33,659 nt of DNA from Rhodospirillaceae bacterium (lineage in GTDB: Bacteria > Pseudomonadota > Alphaproteobacteria > Rhodospirillales > Rhodospirillaceae): the NCBI GenBank assembly GCA_009694245.1, contig SHVO01000016.1:1-33659 (forward strand), read 5' to 3'. Made by a program: the position numbers and the translations under genes. Below, piece by piece: positions 8,975 to 16,567 of this stretch. Within the stretch, counting starts at the first letter, position 1; each line of letters starts with the position of its first letter. Under the pieces are notes generated by a model. The model saw only the letters and a list, made by a program, of their open reading frames with translations, had not been told where the DNA came from and did no database searches.

Positions 8975-9744
8975 GGCTTGCGTCCCGCGCCGGTTTCCGA
9001 ATCCACCGTCGGCGACGACGGCGGCGTGGCCGCGCCGGAGGCCGGCTTGGCGGCTGGGTTGATGGTCAATTGCGCCGGACCGTGAAAGTAAACGATTTTA
9101 CCGCGCTCGGAGAGATCAAATCCCCCGGCGGCGCGCAGGGTGCCGAAAGGGCCTTCACCACTGACCTGCTCGCGTCCGCTCGCCGCGCCTTCCTTGAGTA
9201 AGACCCGCGCCGATCCGGTTCGTAGCTGATTGCCCTTATCCTGAGCGACCGTGACGTCACCGGTGAGGTCCAGTGTCTGCGTGTCGCGGTCATAGGTTCC
9301 CGCCGCGGCCGAAGCCGAAAGAAACCTACCGTCGACCAAACTGATTTCAGCTTTCGGCGCGACCAGATCGATGGCGCGCTTGTCCGAGCTTTGCTGGCGC
9401 ACGCCGTCGGCCAAGACGGAATAGGGCTGGCCCTGGTCATCGGTGCCCGAGTAACGCGCATTGGTCATGCTGAGTGTATCGGTGTTGGAACCCCTGACGA
9501 GTTCCATGCCGATGCGAAAGCGCTCATCGTCCCCGCGAAACTGCGGCAAGACGACCACGAGCAAAAGCAAGAATCCGGCGGCCGCCGGCAAGGCGACTTT
9601 CATGACGGCGACGAAACGGCTGTATCGGGCAGCCGATTCTGCGGCGGAAGCCTCGCGGGGGTGCCAGACGGCATCGCGGCGCGTCTCGGCGGCGGTTTGC
9701 CCGGGCCGCGACACTTCGCCGACCTCGGGCGCTGGCTCAGTCAT
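8971..9744 (-). CDS. lptC: LPS export system protein LptC
   Basis: LptC is a bitopic inner-membrane protein that receives LPS from LptB2FG and hands it to LptA. The 257-aa product has a cytoplasmic N-terminus of ~45 residues, one membrane segment (~50-68, KVALPAAAGFLLLLVVVLP) and a periplasmic domain with the family pattern MTNARYSGTDDQGQPYSV followed by LVAPKAEISLVDGRFLSASA and GTYDRDTQTLDLTGDV. The C-terminal tail is Ala/Pro-rich. E. coli LptC is shorter (~190 aa); the extra length is in the N-terminus and tail, as in other alphaproteobacteria. ATGA overlaps join it to kdsD (9741-9744) and lptA (8971-8974). Confidence 0.92.
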   Translation of the reverse strand: MTEPAPEVGEVSRPGQTAAETRRDAVWHPREASAAESAARYSRFVAVMKVALPAAAGFLLLLVVVLPQFRGDDERFRIGMELVRGSNTDTLSMTNARYSGTDDQGQPYSVLADGVRQQSSDKRAIDLVAPKAEISLVDGRFLSASAAAGTYDRDTQTLDLTGDVTVAQDKGNQLRTGSARVLLKEGAASGREQVSGEGPFGTLRAAGGFDLSERGKIVYFHGPAQLTINPAAKPASGAATPPSSPTVDSETGAGRKP

Positions 9745-10763
9745 ATCGCCCCGGCCCGCAGGATATCGTGCATTCTAATAATGCCGACCGGCTTCTGGTT
9801 TTCGACGACAAAGACGCTGGTGATTTTCCATTCGTTCATCCGGCGCACGGCCTCGGCGGCGAGGACGTTGCTGCCCGTGGTCTTTGGCGTCTTGGTCATG
9901 ATGTCGCCGGCGGCGTGACGGAAGAGGTCGCCACCGATGTGGCGGCGGAGGTCGCCGTCGGTCACGATGCCGACAAGGCGGCCGTTGCCGTCGACGACGC
10001 CCGCAACGCCAAAGGTCTTCTGGGTCATGACCAAGACCACTTCGGACATCGGCGTCGCCGGGCCGACAAGGGGCATTTCCCCGCCGGCGTGCATAAGATC
10101 TCGGACCTTGTAAAGCTTCCGGCCAAGCTGCCCGCCCGGATGAAAGACTTTGTAATTGTCCGCCGTGAATCCGCGGCGCTCCAGAAGCGCCACGGCTATG
10201 GCGTCGCCCAACGCGATCATGAGGGTGGTCGAGGTGGTCGGCGCGAGGCCCAAAGGGCAGGCCTCGCCGACGTTCGGAAGCAGCAGCAGCGCATCGGCCG
10301 CTTCGGCCAGGGCCGAGCGTTCGCGGCTGGTAACGGCGATCAGAGGTATCCCGTAGCGCCGCGTGTAGGATATGAGATCGGCCAGCTCCGGCGTCTCGCC
10401 GGAATTTGATAGCGCCAAGACCGCGTCGCCCGGGGCGATCATGCCGAGGTCGCCGTGACTGGCTTCAGCGGCGTGAACAAAAAAGGCCGGCGTCCCGGTG
10501 GAGGCCAAGGTCGCCGCGATCTTACGGCCGACGTGGCCGCTTTTTCCCATGCCGGAGACAATCGCGCGGCCGGTAACCCGGCTAAGAATGTCGAGCGCGG
10601 CGACGAAGCCGGCGCCGAGGCTGCCGCCGAGCGCGTCGAGCCCCGCGCGGGCGTGATCAAGAACACGGCGCGCCGCCGCGACGTCACCTTGGGCATTGGT
10701 CTCGGCGGCCTTTGTGGGCGCTGTTGTCGGCGGCGTTTTGGGACCGGTGGAGGGTATGGCCAT
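9741..10763 (-). CDS. kdsD: Arabinose-5-phosphate isomerase KdsD/KpsF
   Basis: This enzyme converts ribulose 5-phosphate to arabinose 5-phosphate, the first step of KDO synthesis for lipopolysaccharide. The sugar-isomerase (SIS) domain includes VSGMGKSGHVGRKIAATLAS, HAAEASHGDLGMI and ALSNSGETPELADL. Two C-terminal CBS domains follow (from RDLMHAGGEMPLVG to VFVVENQKPVGIIRMHDIL). ATG 10763 is preferred: it gives 340 aa, close to the family's 320-330 aa. An in-frame start at 10838 would add 25 basic, unconserved-looking residues. The gene heads the overlapping kdsD-lptC-lptA-lptB chain, coupling KDO supply with LPS export. Confidence 0.95.
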   Translation of the reverse strand: MAIPSTGPKTPPTTAPTKAAETNAQGDVAAARRVLDHARAGLDALGGSLGAGFVAALDILSRVTGRAIVSGMGKSGHVGRKIAATLASTGTPAFFVHAAEASHGDLGMIAPGDAVLALSNSGETPELADLISYTRRYGIPLIAVTSRERSALAEAADALLLLPNVGEACPLGLAPTTSTTLMIALGDAIAVALLERRGFTADNYKVFHPGGQLGRKLYKVRDLMHAGGEMPLVGPATPMSEVVLVMTQKTFGVAGVVDGNGRLVGIVTDGDLRRHIGGDLFRHAAGDIMTKTPKTTGSNVLAAEAVRRMNEWKITSVFVVENQKPVGIIRMHDILRAGAI

Positions 10764-10948
10764 TATCCTATGTTGCCCGCGGCAGCGTTTCGGCGTCGGG
10801 CGAACCGCGCGCCCATTTTTTCGATGACTCCACCACACATAAGGATGAATGCGGCGCCGACAACCACTCGCCCGAAAACTCGGGTAGACCCCGCCGGGGC
10901 GTTAAGTTCCGCCAAGTCTTGAAAACCTCGCGGAAAGTATCGCCTCTA

Positions 10949-10976
10949 CCCCCCGGGGGTCAACCCGCCCGGGGGG
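10949..10976. other. Strong GC hairpin between rnd and kdsD
   Basis: A nine-base perfect inverted repeat (CCCCCCGGG at 10949-10957 and CCCGGGGGG at 10968-10976) encloses a ten-base loop. It lies about 65 bases after the rnd stop and 185 bases before the kdsD start, on the path of minus-strand transcription. No U-run follows, so it is not a classical terminator. It could be a pause, an RNA-stability element or a weak terminator. Confidence 0.4.
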
Positions 10977-11042
10977 ACGTCCAATACCAATCCGGGTGGG
11001 ATTATCAATGCACGACAAAGGGATAGGCGGCGGCGGCGGGCC

Positions 11043-11651
11043 TTAATGGGCGAACACGTCGTCGTCGGCCCAGCCCGCCAGATCGAGGGCGGCGCGGTCG
11101 GGCAGGAAGCCCAGACAGGCCTGCAGGAGTTCGCTCCGACCATCGCGCGCAACCAGTTTTTCCATTTCGGCCCTGAGGCGATGCAAATAGAGGACATCGG
11201 CCGCGGCATAGTCGATCTGTTCCGGCGTCAAGGTCGTTGCGGCCCAGTCCGAGGACTGTTGCTGTTTCGACAATTCGATGCCGAGCACGTCCTTGCACAG
11301 ATCCTTGAGGCCGTGCTTGTCGGTATTGGTGCGGACCAGCCGCGAGGCGATGCGGGTACAATAGACCGGCGCGCAGCGGACACCGAGATGAAGCTGAATC
11401 ATTCCGAGGTCGAAACGCGCGAAATGAAAGATCTTCTCGATCTTGGGGTCGGCGAGAACCGCGCTAAGGCGGGGCGCCGGCATGCCCGGAATGATCTGCA
11501 CGAGATGGGCGTGGCCATCGCCGGCCGAGAGTTGGACAAGACAAAGCCGGTCACGGCGGAGACGCAGACCCATGGTCTCGGTGTCGACGGCGATACTGCC
11601 AGCAAAAGAAATGCCGGCCGGAAGGTCGCCACGATGAAGATGGTTGGTCAC
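11043..11651 (-). CDS. rnd: Short ribonuclease D (DEDDy 3'-5' exonuclease)
   Basis: The 202-aa product carries only the DEDDy exonuclease domain that trims RNA 3' ends. Exo I is AVDTETMGL (Asp23, Glu25), Exo II lies in FHFARFDLGM, and Exo III includes the tyrosine and aspartate of IDYAAADVLYLH. The HRDC domains of the ~375-aa E. coli enzyme are absent, as is usual for this alphaproteobacterial form found beside kdsD. The start is GTG 11651, since the N-terminal HLHRGDLPAG is typical of the group. A gap of about 280 bases with a strong hairpin separates it from kdsD, so co-transcription is possible but not certain. Confidence 0.92.
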   Translation of the reverse strand: MTNHLHRGDLPAGISFAGSIAVDTETMGLRLRRDRLCLVQLSAGDGHAHLVQIIPGMPAPRLSAVLADPKIEKIFHFARFDLGMIQLHLGVRCAPVYCTRIASRLVRTNTDKHGLKDLCKDVLGIELSKQQQSSDWAATTLTPEQIDYAAADVLYLHRLRAEMEKLVARDGRSELLQACLGFLPDRAALDLAGWADDDVFAH

Positions 11652-12030
11652 GTCATGGTTCCATCAATTGAACGGCGCGATCGAATAGGGAGACCAGGAA
11701 AGGTTATCATCAACCGAACAAAGTCAATGGCTTATCGGATGGCGTGACAAAAAGCTACCGTGGAGATGATCGGCGTCTTGGCGGCGGTTGGCAGGGCCCT
11801 TTTGGGAGCTCATCCGCCGAGACGGCAATCGCCGAATTCGCGTCTGCACGATCGGCCTCAACCTCCTGAGATTAGCACAAAATCGGCGCATATCCGGCGG
11901 CCGGGGCGAACGCCGTGGCCAGTAGCTGCTGGCCGCGGGCGGGCGTCTAAACTTTATGAACCCGGCATTCCACGCTTAATGCCGCCTGGCCGATGACCGA
12001 GGGCACGAACGCAGCGAGGGGAGGGAATTT
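11652..12030. other. Intergenic region between divergent rnd and the NTF2-like gene
   Basis: No supportable gene is visible on either strand in this ~380-base gap. It must hold the promoters of both divergent genes, but I see no convincing -35/-10 pair. A small hairpin (GGCCAG at 11917-11922, CTGGCC at 11929-11934) is present. Confidence 0.5.
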
Positions 12031-12465
12031 CTGACAACGAACGCAATTCGAGTGAACATTCTTGCCGCCCTGCTTTGTCTATTTGCATTTCCCGCAACGG
12101 CCCAAACGCCGACCCAAACACCGAGCCAAATGCAGATGAAAGCCGCGCTAGGGGCGTATTTTGACGCCATGAACGCAGGAGATACCGCCAAGCTCAAATC
12201 GATGTTCTCGGACGATGCCATGATTGAAGATCCGTTCGGCACGCCGCTCAGGACATCCAACGCGTTTTTCGACAGGCTGGCCACTGTAAAGCTGAACTTT
12301 AAAATACTCGCGGTGACCGCCCCCGCGATGCCGACCGCCGCCGCGGCTGTGAATCTCACAACCCCGCACGGCACTTTGACCGTGATCGAACTTTTCACGT
12401 TCAAGCCCGAAGGGAATATTTCGAGTCTGAAAGCCTACTGGGGAAGCGACGACCGTAAGCAGTAG
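12031..12465 (+). CDS. Exported NTF2/SnoaL-like protein
   Basis: The protein has a signal peptide ending FAFPATAQ, then a short linker of Thr/Gln/Pro, then a single cone-shaped NTF2-like domain (MKAALGAYFDAMNAGDTAKLKSMFSDDAMIEDPFGTP, later HGTLTVIELFTFKPEGNISSLKAYWGSD). This is the SnoaL/ketosteroid-isomerase fold; ligand or activity cannot be told. The first canonical start in frame is GTG 12052, giving 137 aa. However, its signal peptide would then lack any basic residue and no ribosome site lies nearby. CTG 12031, seven codons upstream, follows GGAGGG by about five bases and adds an arginine to the n-region, so it is preferred here with reserve. Transcription diverges from rnd. Confidence 0.7.
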   Translation: MTTNAIRVNILAALLCLFAFPATAQTPTQTPSQMQMKAALGAYFDAMNAGDTAKLKSMFSDDAMIEDPFGTPLRTSNAFFDRLATVKLNFKILAVTAPAMPTAAAAVNLTTPHGTLTVIELFTFKPEGNISSLKAYWGSDDRKQ

Positions 12466-12520
12466 GGCGGGCCGAAGATTTCGGGGGCACGCGGTCAGAA
12501 GGCGGCGGCGCGAAATGACC
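12466..12520. repeat. Direct repeat flanking the rhodanese gene, copy A
   Basis: An 18-base block (GGCGGGCCGAAGATTTCG, 12466-12483) and a 22-base block (12499-12520) match the copy at 13579-13634 exactly and in the same order. The 15-16 bases between the blocks differ. The repeat lies just downstream of the rhodanese gene. Confidence 0.75.
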
Positions 12521-12541
12521 TGTTCTGCAAAGCGGGTTGCG

Positions 12542-13493
12542 TCACTTGGTTCCCGGCACCGGCGATGCCTCAACCGGCAATCCGCGCCGCGACCAGTCCT
12601 GAAAGGATCCATCGTAGAGCATCACGTCGACACCGATCGACTTGGCGGCGAGGGCGACCACGGTAGCCTGTTGCCCGATATGACAGTACACGATGGCCCG
12701 GTCGCCGCTTTTAAAACCGGCGGCTTTGAAAGTGGCGGCAAGTTCTCCCGCCGCCTTAAGCCTCTGATCGTCTCCGGTGATCTCTGAAAAGGGGATGTTG
12801 GCCGCGCCCGGGATATGCCCCTTGAGGTCCGGTTTGTCGGCCGAGCCGCCGGCGCGGGCGCCGTCGTAGAACGCGGTGGCCCGCGCATCGACCACCTTAA
12901 TATCCGGGACTGTTCAAGTGCTCTTGAACGAACTTGGCGTCGACAATCCGGGGCTGCATTTTCAATGCCGACAGTGAGCCCCGTATCACCTCGGGAGCGC
13001 TGCTCGTGGTCGGGTACGACGCGCGCTGCCACGCGGGAAATCCGCCATCAAGCAGACGCACGCGATCTCCGAGACCGGCGGCGTCGAGCGTGAAGACGAC
13101 GCGGGTCGCCGGCGGTATCATGATGTTCTCGAAGTAGACAACGACCTTGGACCGGTCCGAGATGCCGAGGTCCTCGAGTTGCTTGCGGAGGTCCTCCGCG
13201 TCGGGCATTTCCAGAGTCAGCGCATCCGGGCCCGCGTCGCGTTTCGATATGCCGCCCGGCGGAACAAACCTTGCGCCTGCTATGTGGCCGCCACGATACG
13301 TATCCTCGCGGCCGACGTGCAAGAGGACGAGGTCCTCATTGCCAAGCTGGCCTCTGAGCCATTCGACCGAAACCACGGGCGTCCGCGTGGGCCAGGCGGT
13401 CTGCGCAAGTGCGCTTCCCCCGCCCCAGGTTGCGAGCAGGCCGCACGCAAGAAGCGTGCGTGCCCAGTGACGACCCCGGTGAGTGTTGATCAT
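12542..13493 (-). pseudogene. Exported two-domain rhodanese (thiosulfate sulfurtransferase), frameshifted
   Basis: Rhodanese-type sulfurtransferases move sulfane sulfur between thiosulfate or mercaptopyruvate and acceptors. ATG 13493 has an ideal AAAGGAG ribosome site and begins a signal peptide (cleavage near ALAQT), so the enzyme acts in the periplasm. Domain 1 (VVSVEWLRGQLGNEDLVLLH to LLDGGFPAWQRASYP) is the usual inactive one, with no cysteine at VVYFENIM. Domain 2 carries the active-site loop YCHIGQQATVVA. The frame breaks between them: the first segment stops after LNSPGY at 12897. Dropping one base of the G/C cluster at 12904-12908 gives NSPDIKVVDAR, the normal junction. Corrected length is about 317 aa. 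The gene is flanked by ~55-bp direct repeats. Either an assembly error or a mutation would explain the break. Confidence 0.85.
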
Positions 13494-13578
13494 GCGGCTC
13501 TCCTTTCTCATGTCGGCCTTGGGAAATATTAGCCGACATTCCCCAAATGAACCAGGGTCTCGGGCGAGATCATAGCCA

Positions 13579-13634
13579 GGCGGGCCGAAGATTTCGTCGC
13601 GGACACCATCACAAGGCGGCGGCGCGAAATGACC
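13579..13634. repeat. Direct repeat flanking the rhodanese gene, copy B
   Basis: Same two exact blocks as copy A (18 bases at 13579-13596 and 22 bases at 13613-13634) separated by 16 unrelated bases. It lies 86 bases upstream of the rhodanese start, so the gene sits between two direct copies about 1.1 kb apart. Confidence 0.75.
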
Positions 13635-13809
13635 GGTTCGTTGCGCTGCCACTCCCAAGTCCTCCACCTGCGGCTCCCGGCTCAAATGCCAGGGAAGTAG
13701 AGCTGTGCGGCGACGTGCTTCCCGGCGCACCAGTCGCGCGGGGAGACCGCGCCTAAAGATGAGTCTGATTGAACCGGCCCGGCTTCGCCCCTGCTTCGCA
13801 GGGCTCGAC

Positions 13810-13852
13810 GGGCACCAGCTTCTGTAAGCTCGTTTCACTCGCTAACAGAAGC
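13810..13852. repeat. Conserved-loop hairpin repeat, copy 1
   Basis: GGGCACCA is followed by a stem-loop whose outer arms GCTTCTGT and ACAGAAGC pair perfectly around the core AAGCTCG-n5-CTCGCT. Within the core AGC and GCT can pair again. It differs from copy 4 (16881-16923) at only one base over 43. Confidence 0.75.
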
Positions 13853-13864
13853 CCCGGCTGCGCC

Positions 13865-13908
13865 GGGCACCAGTTTTCCTAAGCTCGCTCGGCTCGCTAA
13901 AGAAAACT
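13865..13908. repeat. Conserved-loop hairpin repeat, copy 2
   Basis: GGGCACC precedes outer arms AGTTTTC and GAAAACT, which enclose the same core TAAGCTCG-n5-CTCGCTAA. The arms differ completely from copy 1 yet still pair. A fragment of the tRNA-Leu 3' end follows 11 bases later. Confidence 0.75.
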
Positions 13909-13919
13909 AGGTGTAGGTG

Positions 13920-13930
13920 TGGTGCCCAGG
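13920..13930 (-). repeat. Copy of the tRNA-Leu 3' end (possible att remnant)
   Basis: TGGTGCCCAGG here equals the last 11 bases (with CCA) of the minus-strand tRNA-Leu at 16930-17016. The nearby hairpin copy 2 mirrors the hairpin copy 4 beside the true tRNA. No other part of the tRNA is present. Confidence 0.5.
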
Positions 13931-14135
13931 ATAGGCGCGCAACAACCTAGGCGCATCAATAAGGTATGAGCGAGTGCGACATTCTGTCTTCCCGCAGTTT
14001 ATTGAAGGTTCCCGCCGATTTGTCGCACAAAAATCGGTGCGCAACATGCCAAAGGGCTCCACTCATGAAAATCGGCTTTGCGAGTGGCGACACGGAAAGT
14101 GCATAACCTGCGACGATCCCGGCCAGTGCCTGCGG

Positions 14136-14707
14136 CTATTCGTTGGATAGGAGACCCATCTTTATAACTCTGTCAGGTCTCTCGACGCTTCCATTCAACG
14201 AGTTCCCTTTTTCTATTTTATCAACCACGTCCATGCCTGAGATGACTTCGCCCCAATATGTGAAGTGGCCTTTAATGTGGGGGAGTCGGCAAGCAGGATG
14301 AAGAACTGGCTATCGGCGGAGTTTACATCCTTCGCATGTGACATGAATACAGCACCGCGCGTAGTCCGACCCGAACTGATCTCGGCAGGAATCGTCTGCC
14401 CACTTCCTCCGCGGTCGCCGTAGGAGCCACCGGTTTGAGCCATAAATCCGTCAATGACGCGGAACCATGGCAGACCGTTGTAGAAGCCTTGGCTAACAAA
14501 TTGCTTGATTCGCGCGACGTGCTTGGGGGCTAGCTCGGGATGCATCTTGATGAGAATGCGGCCATATTTAAGATCAATGAAGACCACATTCTTACTGTCG
14601 GATGACGCGACTGGTTGTTTTGCGTTCGCCTTGCCATCGGTCGACGCAGCATAGGCTGGCAAAGCCGCAAACAACGCTAAGAAGAGGAGCGCGATTTTCG
14701 TGGTCAT
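14136..14707 (-). pseudogene. Periplasmic cyclophilin-type peptidylprolyl isomerase, C-terminal frameshift
   Basis: Cyclophilins isomerise peptidyl-prolyl bonds and assist protein folding. A signal peptide (residues 1-20, ...LPAYAAS) places this one in the periplasm. The domain is clear: YGRILIKMHPELAPKHVARI, FYNGLPWFRVIDGFMAQTG with the catalytic arginine in WFRVI, RGAVFMSHAKDVNSADSQFFI. The frame then breaks at the five-G run 14279-14283, and as read it ends at 14213 with an unrelated tail. Adding one base gives DSPHIKGHFTYWGEVISGMD, the expected family sequence, running on to a stop at 14136-14138 (about 190 aa). The coding sequence looks less GC-rich than its neighbours. It lies in the repeat-rich segment beside tRNA-Leu. 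Confidence 0.85.
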
Positions 14708-14888
14708 GGCTGGGCCTGCATGTGTCTTCCTTCGTGATGACCTTCGAGCATTCTATTGTGGGACTGGGCACGGTGATTGTAGGTCTCGCCCAGCGCACAC
14801 CCATCGGCACCGGCTTTGGGCGAAGGAGAGCTAGGCGGAAGATTGGCCGCGTTCTTGAATAATTGTACTTGGTTCAATTATGAGAGAC

Positions 14889-14900
14889 GTGGTGCCCAGG
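14889..14900 (-). repeat. Copy of the tRNA-Leu 3' end (possible att remnant)
   Basis: TGGTGCCCAGGA is identical to 16930-16941, the 3' end of tRNA-Leu with CCA, and in the same orientation. Preceding bases (CG) also match the tRNA flank. Hairpin copy 3 begins nine bases later. Confidence 0.5.
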
Positions 14901-14909
14901 AGTGGGCGC

Positions 14910-14948
14910 TCAGTTTTTCTAAGCTCGCGCCGCTCGCTAAGAAAACTG
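14910..14948. repeat. Conserved-loop hairpin repeat, copy 3
   Basis: Arms CAGTTTTTCT and AGAAAACTG pair with a single bulged T around TAAGCTCG-n5-CTCGCTAA. Unlike the other copies it follows, rather than precedes, the tRNA-end fragment, and it lacks the exact GGGCACC lead (GGGCGCTC instead). Confidence 0.7.
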
Positions 14949-15070
14949 GCGGGCCACCAGATATGAGAATGAGAACCGTTGGTCTGTCAGAAACAGACCG
15001 ACATCATCTCCTGTTCTCGGGCAACAAACGACAACGGATGCAGGTTATTTTGCGGAAAAATGCCATCGGT

Positions 15071-16567
15071 TTATCCTTTCACCGTCGGCAATATGTTGGC
15101 ATTGAGCCGGAACAGGTTGCCCGGATCGTACTTGTTCTTCAGCTGTACCAAACGCGGATAGTTTTCGCGGTAGTTGCTGTTGTCCATAATCGCGTCGGTG
15201 GGCGCGTCGTTAAAGTAGAATCCGCCGCCACCGAGGTAGGGCTCCATCTCGTTCCAGAAATCGCGCACGTTCTTCATCGGCCCCGCGCCATCCTCGCTGA
15301 GTTTCCAACCGGTGCCGCACAACATGTTGTGGCGGGCATAGCGGTGCGTGAAAGCGGTATCGGTGGCTTTGACGCCGCGCATTCCGCAGCCGCCGGCAAA
15401 GTTAACCGTCAGGTTGCGCTTGGCAACGGCGTCGGCCACGGCTTTGGCCAGGTCCGGCGTAATGCGCTCGATGAAACGCGCCTTCATGTACTGGCCCATG
15501 GTCATGCGCGGATCAGCGCTGGTCGCCTTCATATCGCCCGAGCGCTGAATGTCGACGTAGGTCGTCGCCGCTACCTTGTCGGAGGTCGGCCCCAGCTTGC
15601 GGATGGGTGCCAGCGCTTTGTCCGCGTCCTTCATATCGCCGGTGTAGCAGACGACGATCGTCGTTCCTTCGCGTCGGTAGCCCAGCGACAGGTCGAGCTC
15701 CACCGGCGCGTTCACGCTGTACTCGGCGAACATTTTTATCACGTCAGCCGATTTCTCGGGCCCAAACAGGATTGGACCGCCCAGCGCCTCGCGCTGCATG
15801 TGGTGCAGTTGAAACTCGAAGGCCGTGACGATGCCGAAATTGCCGCCGCCGCCGCGCACGGCCCAGAACAGGTCGGCGTTCTCCGTGGCGCTGGCATGCA
15901 CCGCCTTGCCGTCGGGCGTCACCATGTCGACGGACAATAAATTGTCGATCGCCATGCCGAAGCGACGGCTCAATCGGCCGACGCCGCCGCCGGTCACCAG
16001 ACCGCCGACACCAGTGTGCGACACCGTGCCCATGGTGGTCACCAGCTCATGCGCCATAGCTTCGCGGTCGATCAGGCCCAGCAATGTGCCGCCGCTCACC
16101 CAAGCGGTCTTGGCGGCCGGATCGACGCGCACGCCAGGGATGCCGGATAGGTCGATCATCATGCCGCCGTCGCAGGTGGACTGGCCGGAGAAGCTGTGAC
16201 CACCGCATTTCACCGCAACGAGCAGGTGATGTTCGCGCGCGAAAGCCACGGCCGTTTGAATGTCGACTACGCCCGTCACCTGCACGATCATCGCCGGGTG
16301 TTTGTCGATCGCTGGGTTCTGGATGTGGCGCGCTTTTTCGTAACCCTCGCTTTGCGGCAGCAATAGGCGCCCACGTAGCGCCTTGGCCAGGTCCTTGAGT
16401 TCGCCGGAGCTGATCGTGACGTGCTCGCCCGTGCCCCGCATCGCGCTAAGCGTCGCCGGCACCTCGGCGTCATTCAACTCAGCGGCAGATAGATACCGCC
16501 AAGGCGTGGTCGCCGTCGCCGCGAATGCAGTAAACGCCGTCGATTGCAGAAAGCTACGCCGGTCCAT
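15071..16567 (-). CDS. Tat-exported FAD-linked oxidase (BBE-like)
   Basis: The 498-aa product is a flavin oxidase of the FAD_binding_4/berberine-bridge type, oxidising an unknown small molecule (sugar, alcohol or alkaloid-like). MDRRSFLQSTAFTAFAA is a twin-arginine signal, so it is exported folded with its flavin. The FAD domain carries CGGHSFSG, whose histidine (about 124) is the usual 8-alpha attachment point, and GTVSHTGVGGLVTGGGVG. The cysteine that makes a second flavin bond in many BBE enzymes is not present there. The C-terminal BBE segment NYPRLVQLKNKYDPGNLFR is complete. ATG 16567 follows GGGGAGGT by four bases. It appears monocistronic, with repeat-rich gaps on both sides. Confidence 0.9.
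   Translation of the reverse strand: MDRRSFLQSTAFTAFAATATTPWRYLSAAELNDAEVPATLSAMRGTGEHVTISSGELKDLAKALRGRLLLPQSEGYEKARHIQNPAIDKHPAMIVQVTGVVDIQTAVAFAREHHLLVAVKCGGHSFSGQSTCDGGMMIDLSGIPGVRVDPAAKTAWVSGGTLLGLIDREAMAHELVTTMGTVSHTGVGGLVTGGGVGRLSRRFGMAIDNLLSVDMVTPDGKAVHASATENADLFWAVRGGGGNFGIVTAFEFQLHHMQREALGGPILFGPEKSADVIKMFAEYSVNAPVELDLSLGYRREGTTIVVCYTGDMKDADKALAPIRKLGPTSDKVAATTYVDIQRSGDMKATSADPRMTMGQYMKARFIERITPDLAKAVADAVAKRNLTVNFAGGCGMRGVKATDTAFTHRYARHNMLCGTGWKLSEDGAGPMKNVRDFWNEMEPYLGGGGFYFNDAPTDAIMDNSNYRENYPRLVQLKNKYDPGNLFRLNANILPTVKG

Larger units (their letters stand above)
13494..14135. other. Gene-poor interval with repeats
   Basis: Over 640 bases without a supportable gene. It holds direct-repeat copy B (13579-13634), two conserved-loop hairpins (13810-13852 and 13865-13908) and a fragment identical to the tRNA-Leu 3' end (13920-13930). 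In 13931-14135 I see nothing recognisable. Confidence 0.6.
14708..15070. other. Intergenic region with tRNA fragment and hairpins
   Basis: No supportable gene. It contains a copy of the tRNA-Leu 3' end (14889-14900), hairpin copy 3 (14910-14948) and a separate 7-bp hairpin (GGTCTGT 14981-14987, ACAGACC 14993-14999) 70 bases beyond the oxidase stop. No U-run follows that hairpin on either strand. Confidence 0.5.

Noticed and set aside
13494-13838. N-terminal extension of the rhodanese frame to 13838
   Set aside because: ATG 13493 has an ideal ribosome site and a signal peptide; the extension runs through direct-repeat copy B and a conserved-loop hairpin.
14981-14999. Seven-base hairpin after the oxidase gene as a terminator
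   Set aside because: No U-run follows on either strand; recorded only within the intergenic entry.
14816-15940. 374-codon open frame on the plus strand
   Set aside because: Antisense to the FAD-linked oxidase; composition rich in His/Arg/Val typical of a shadow.
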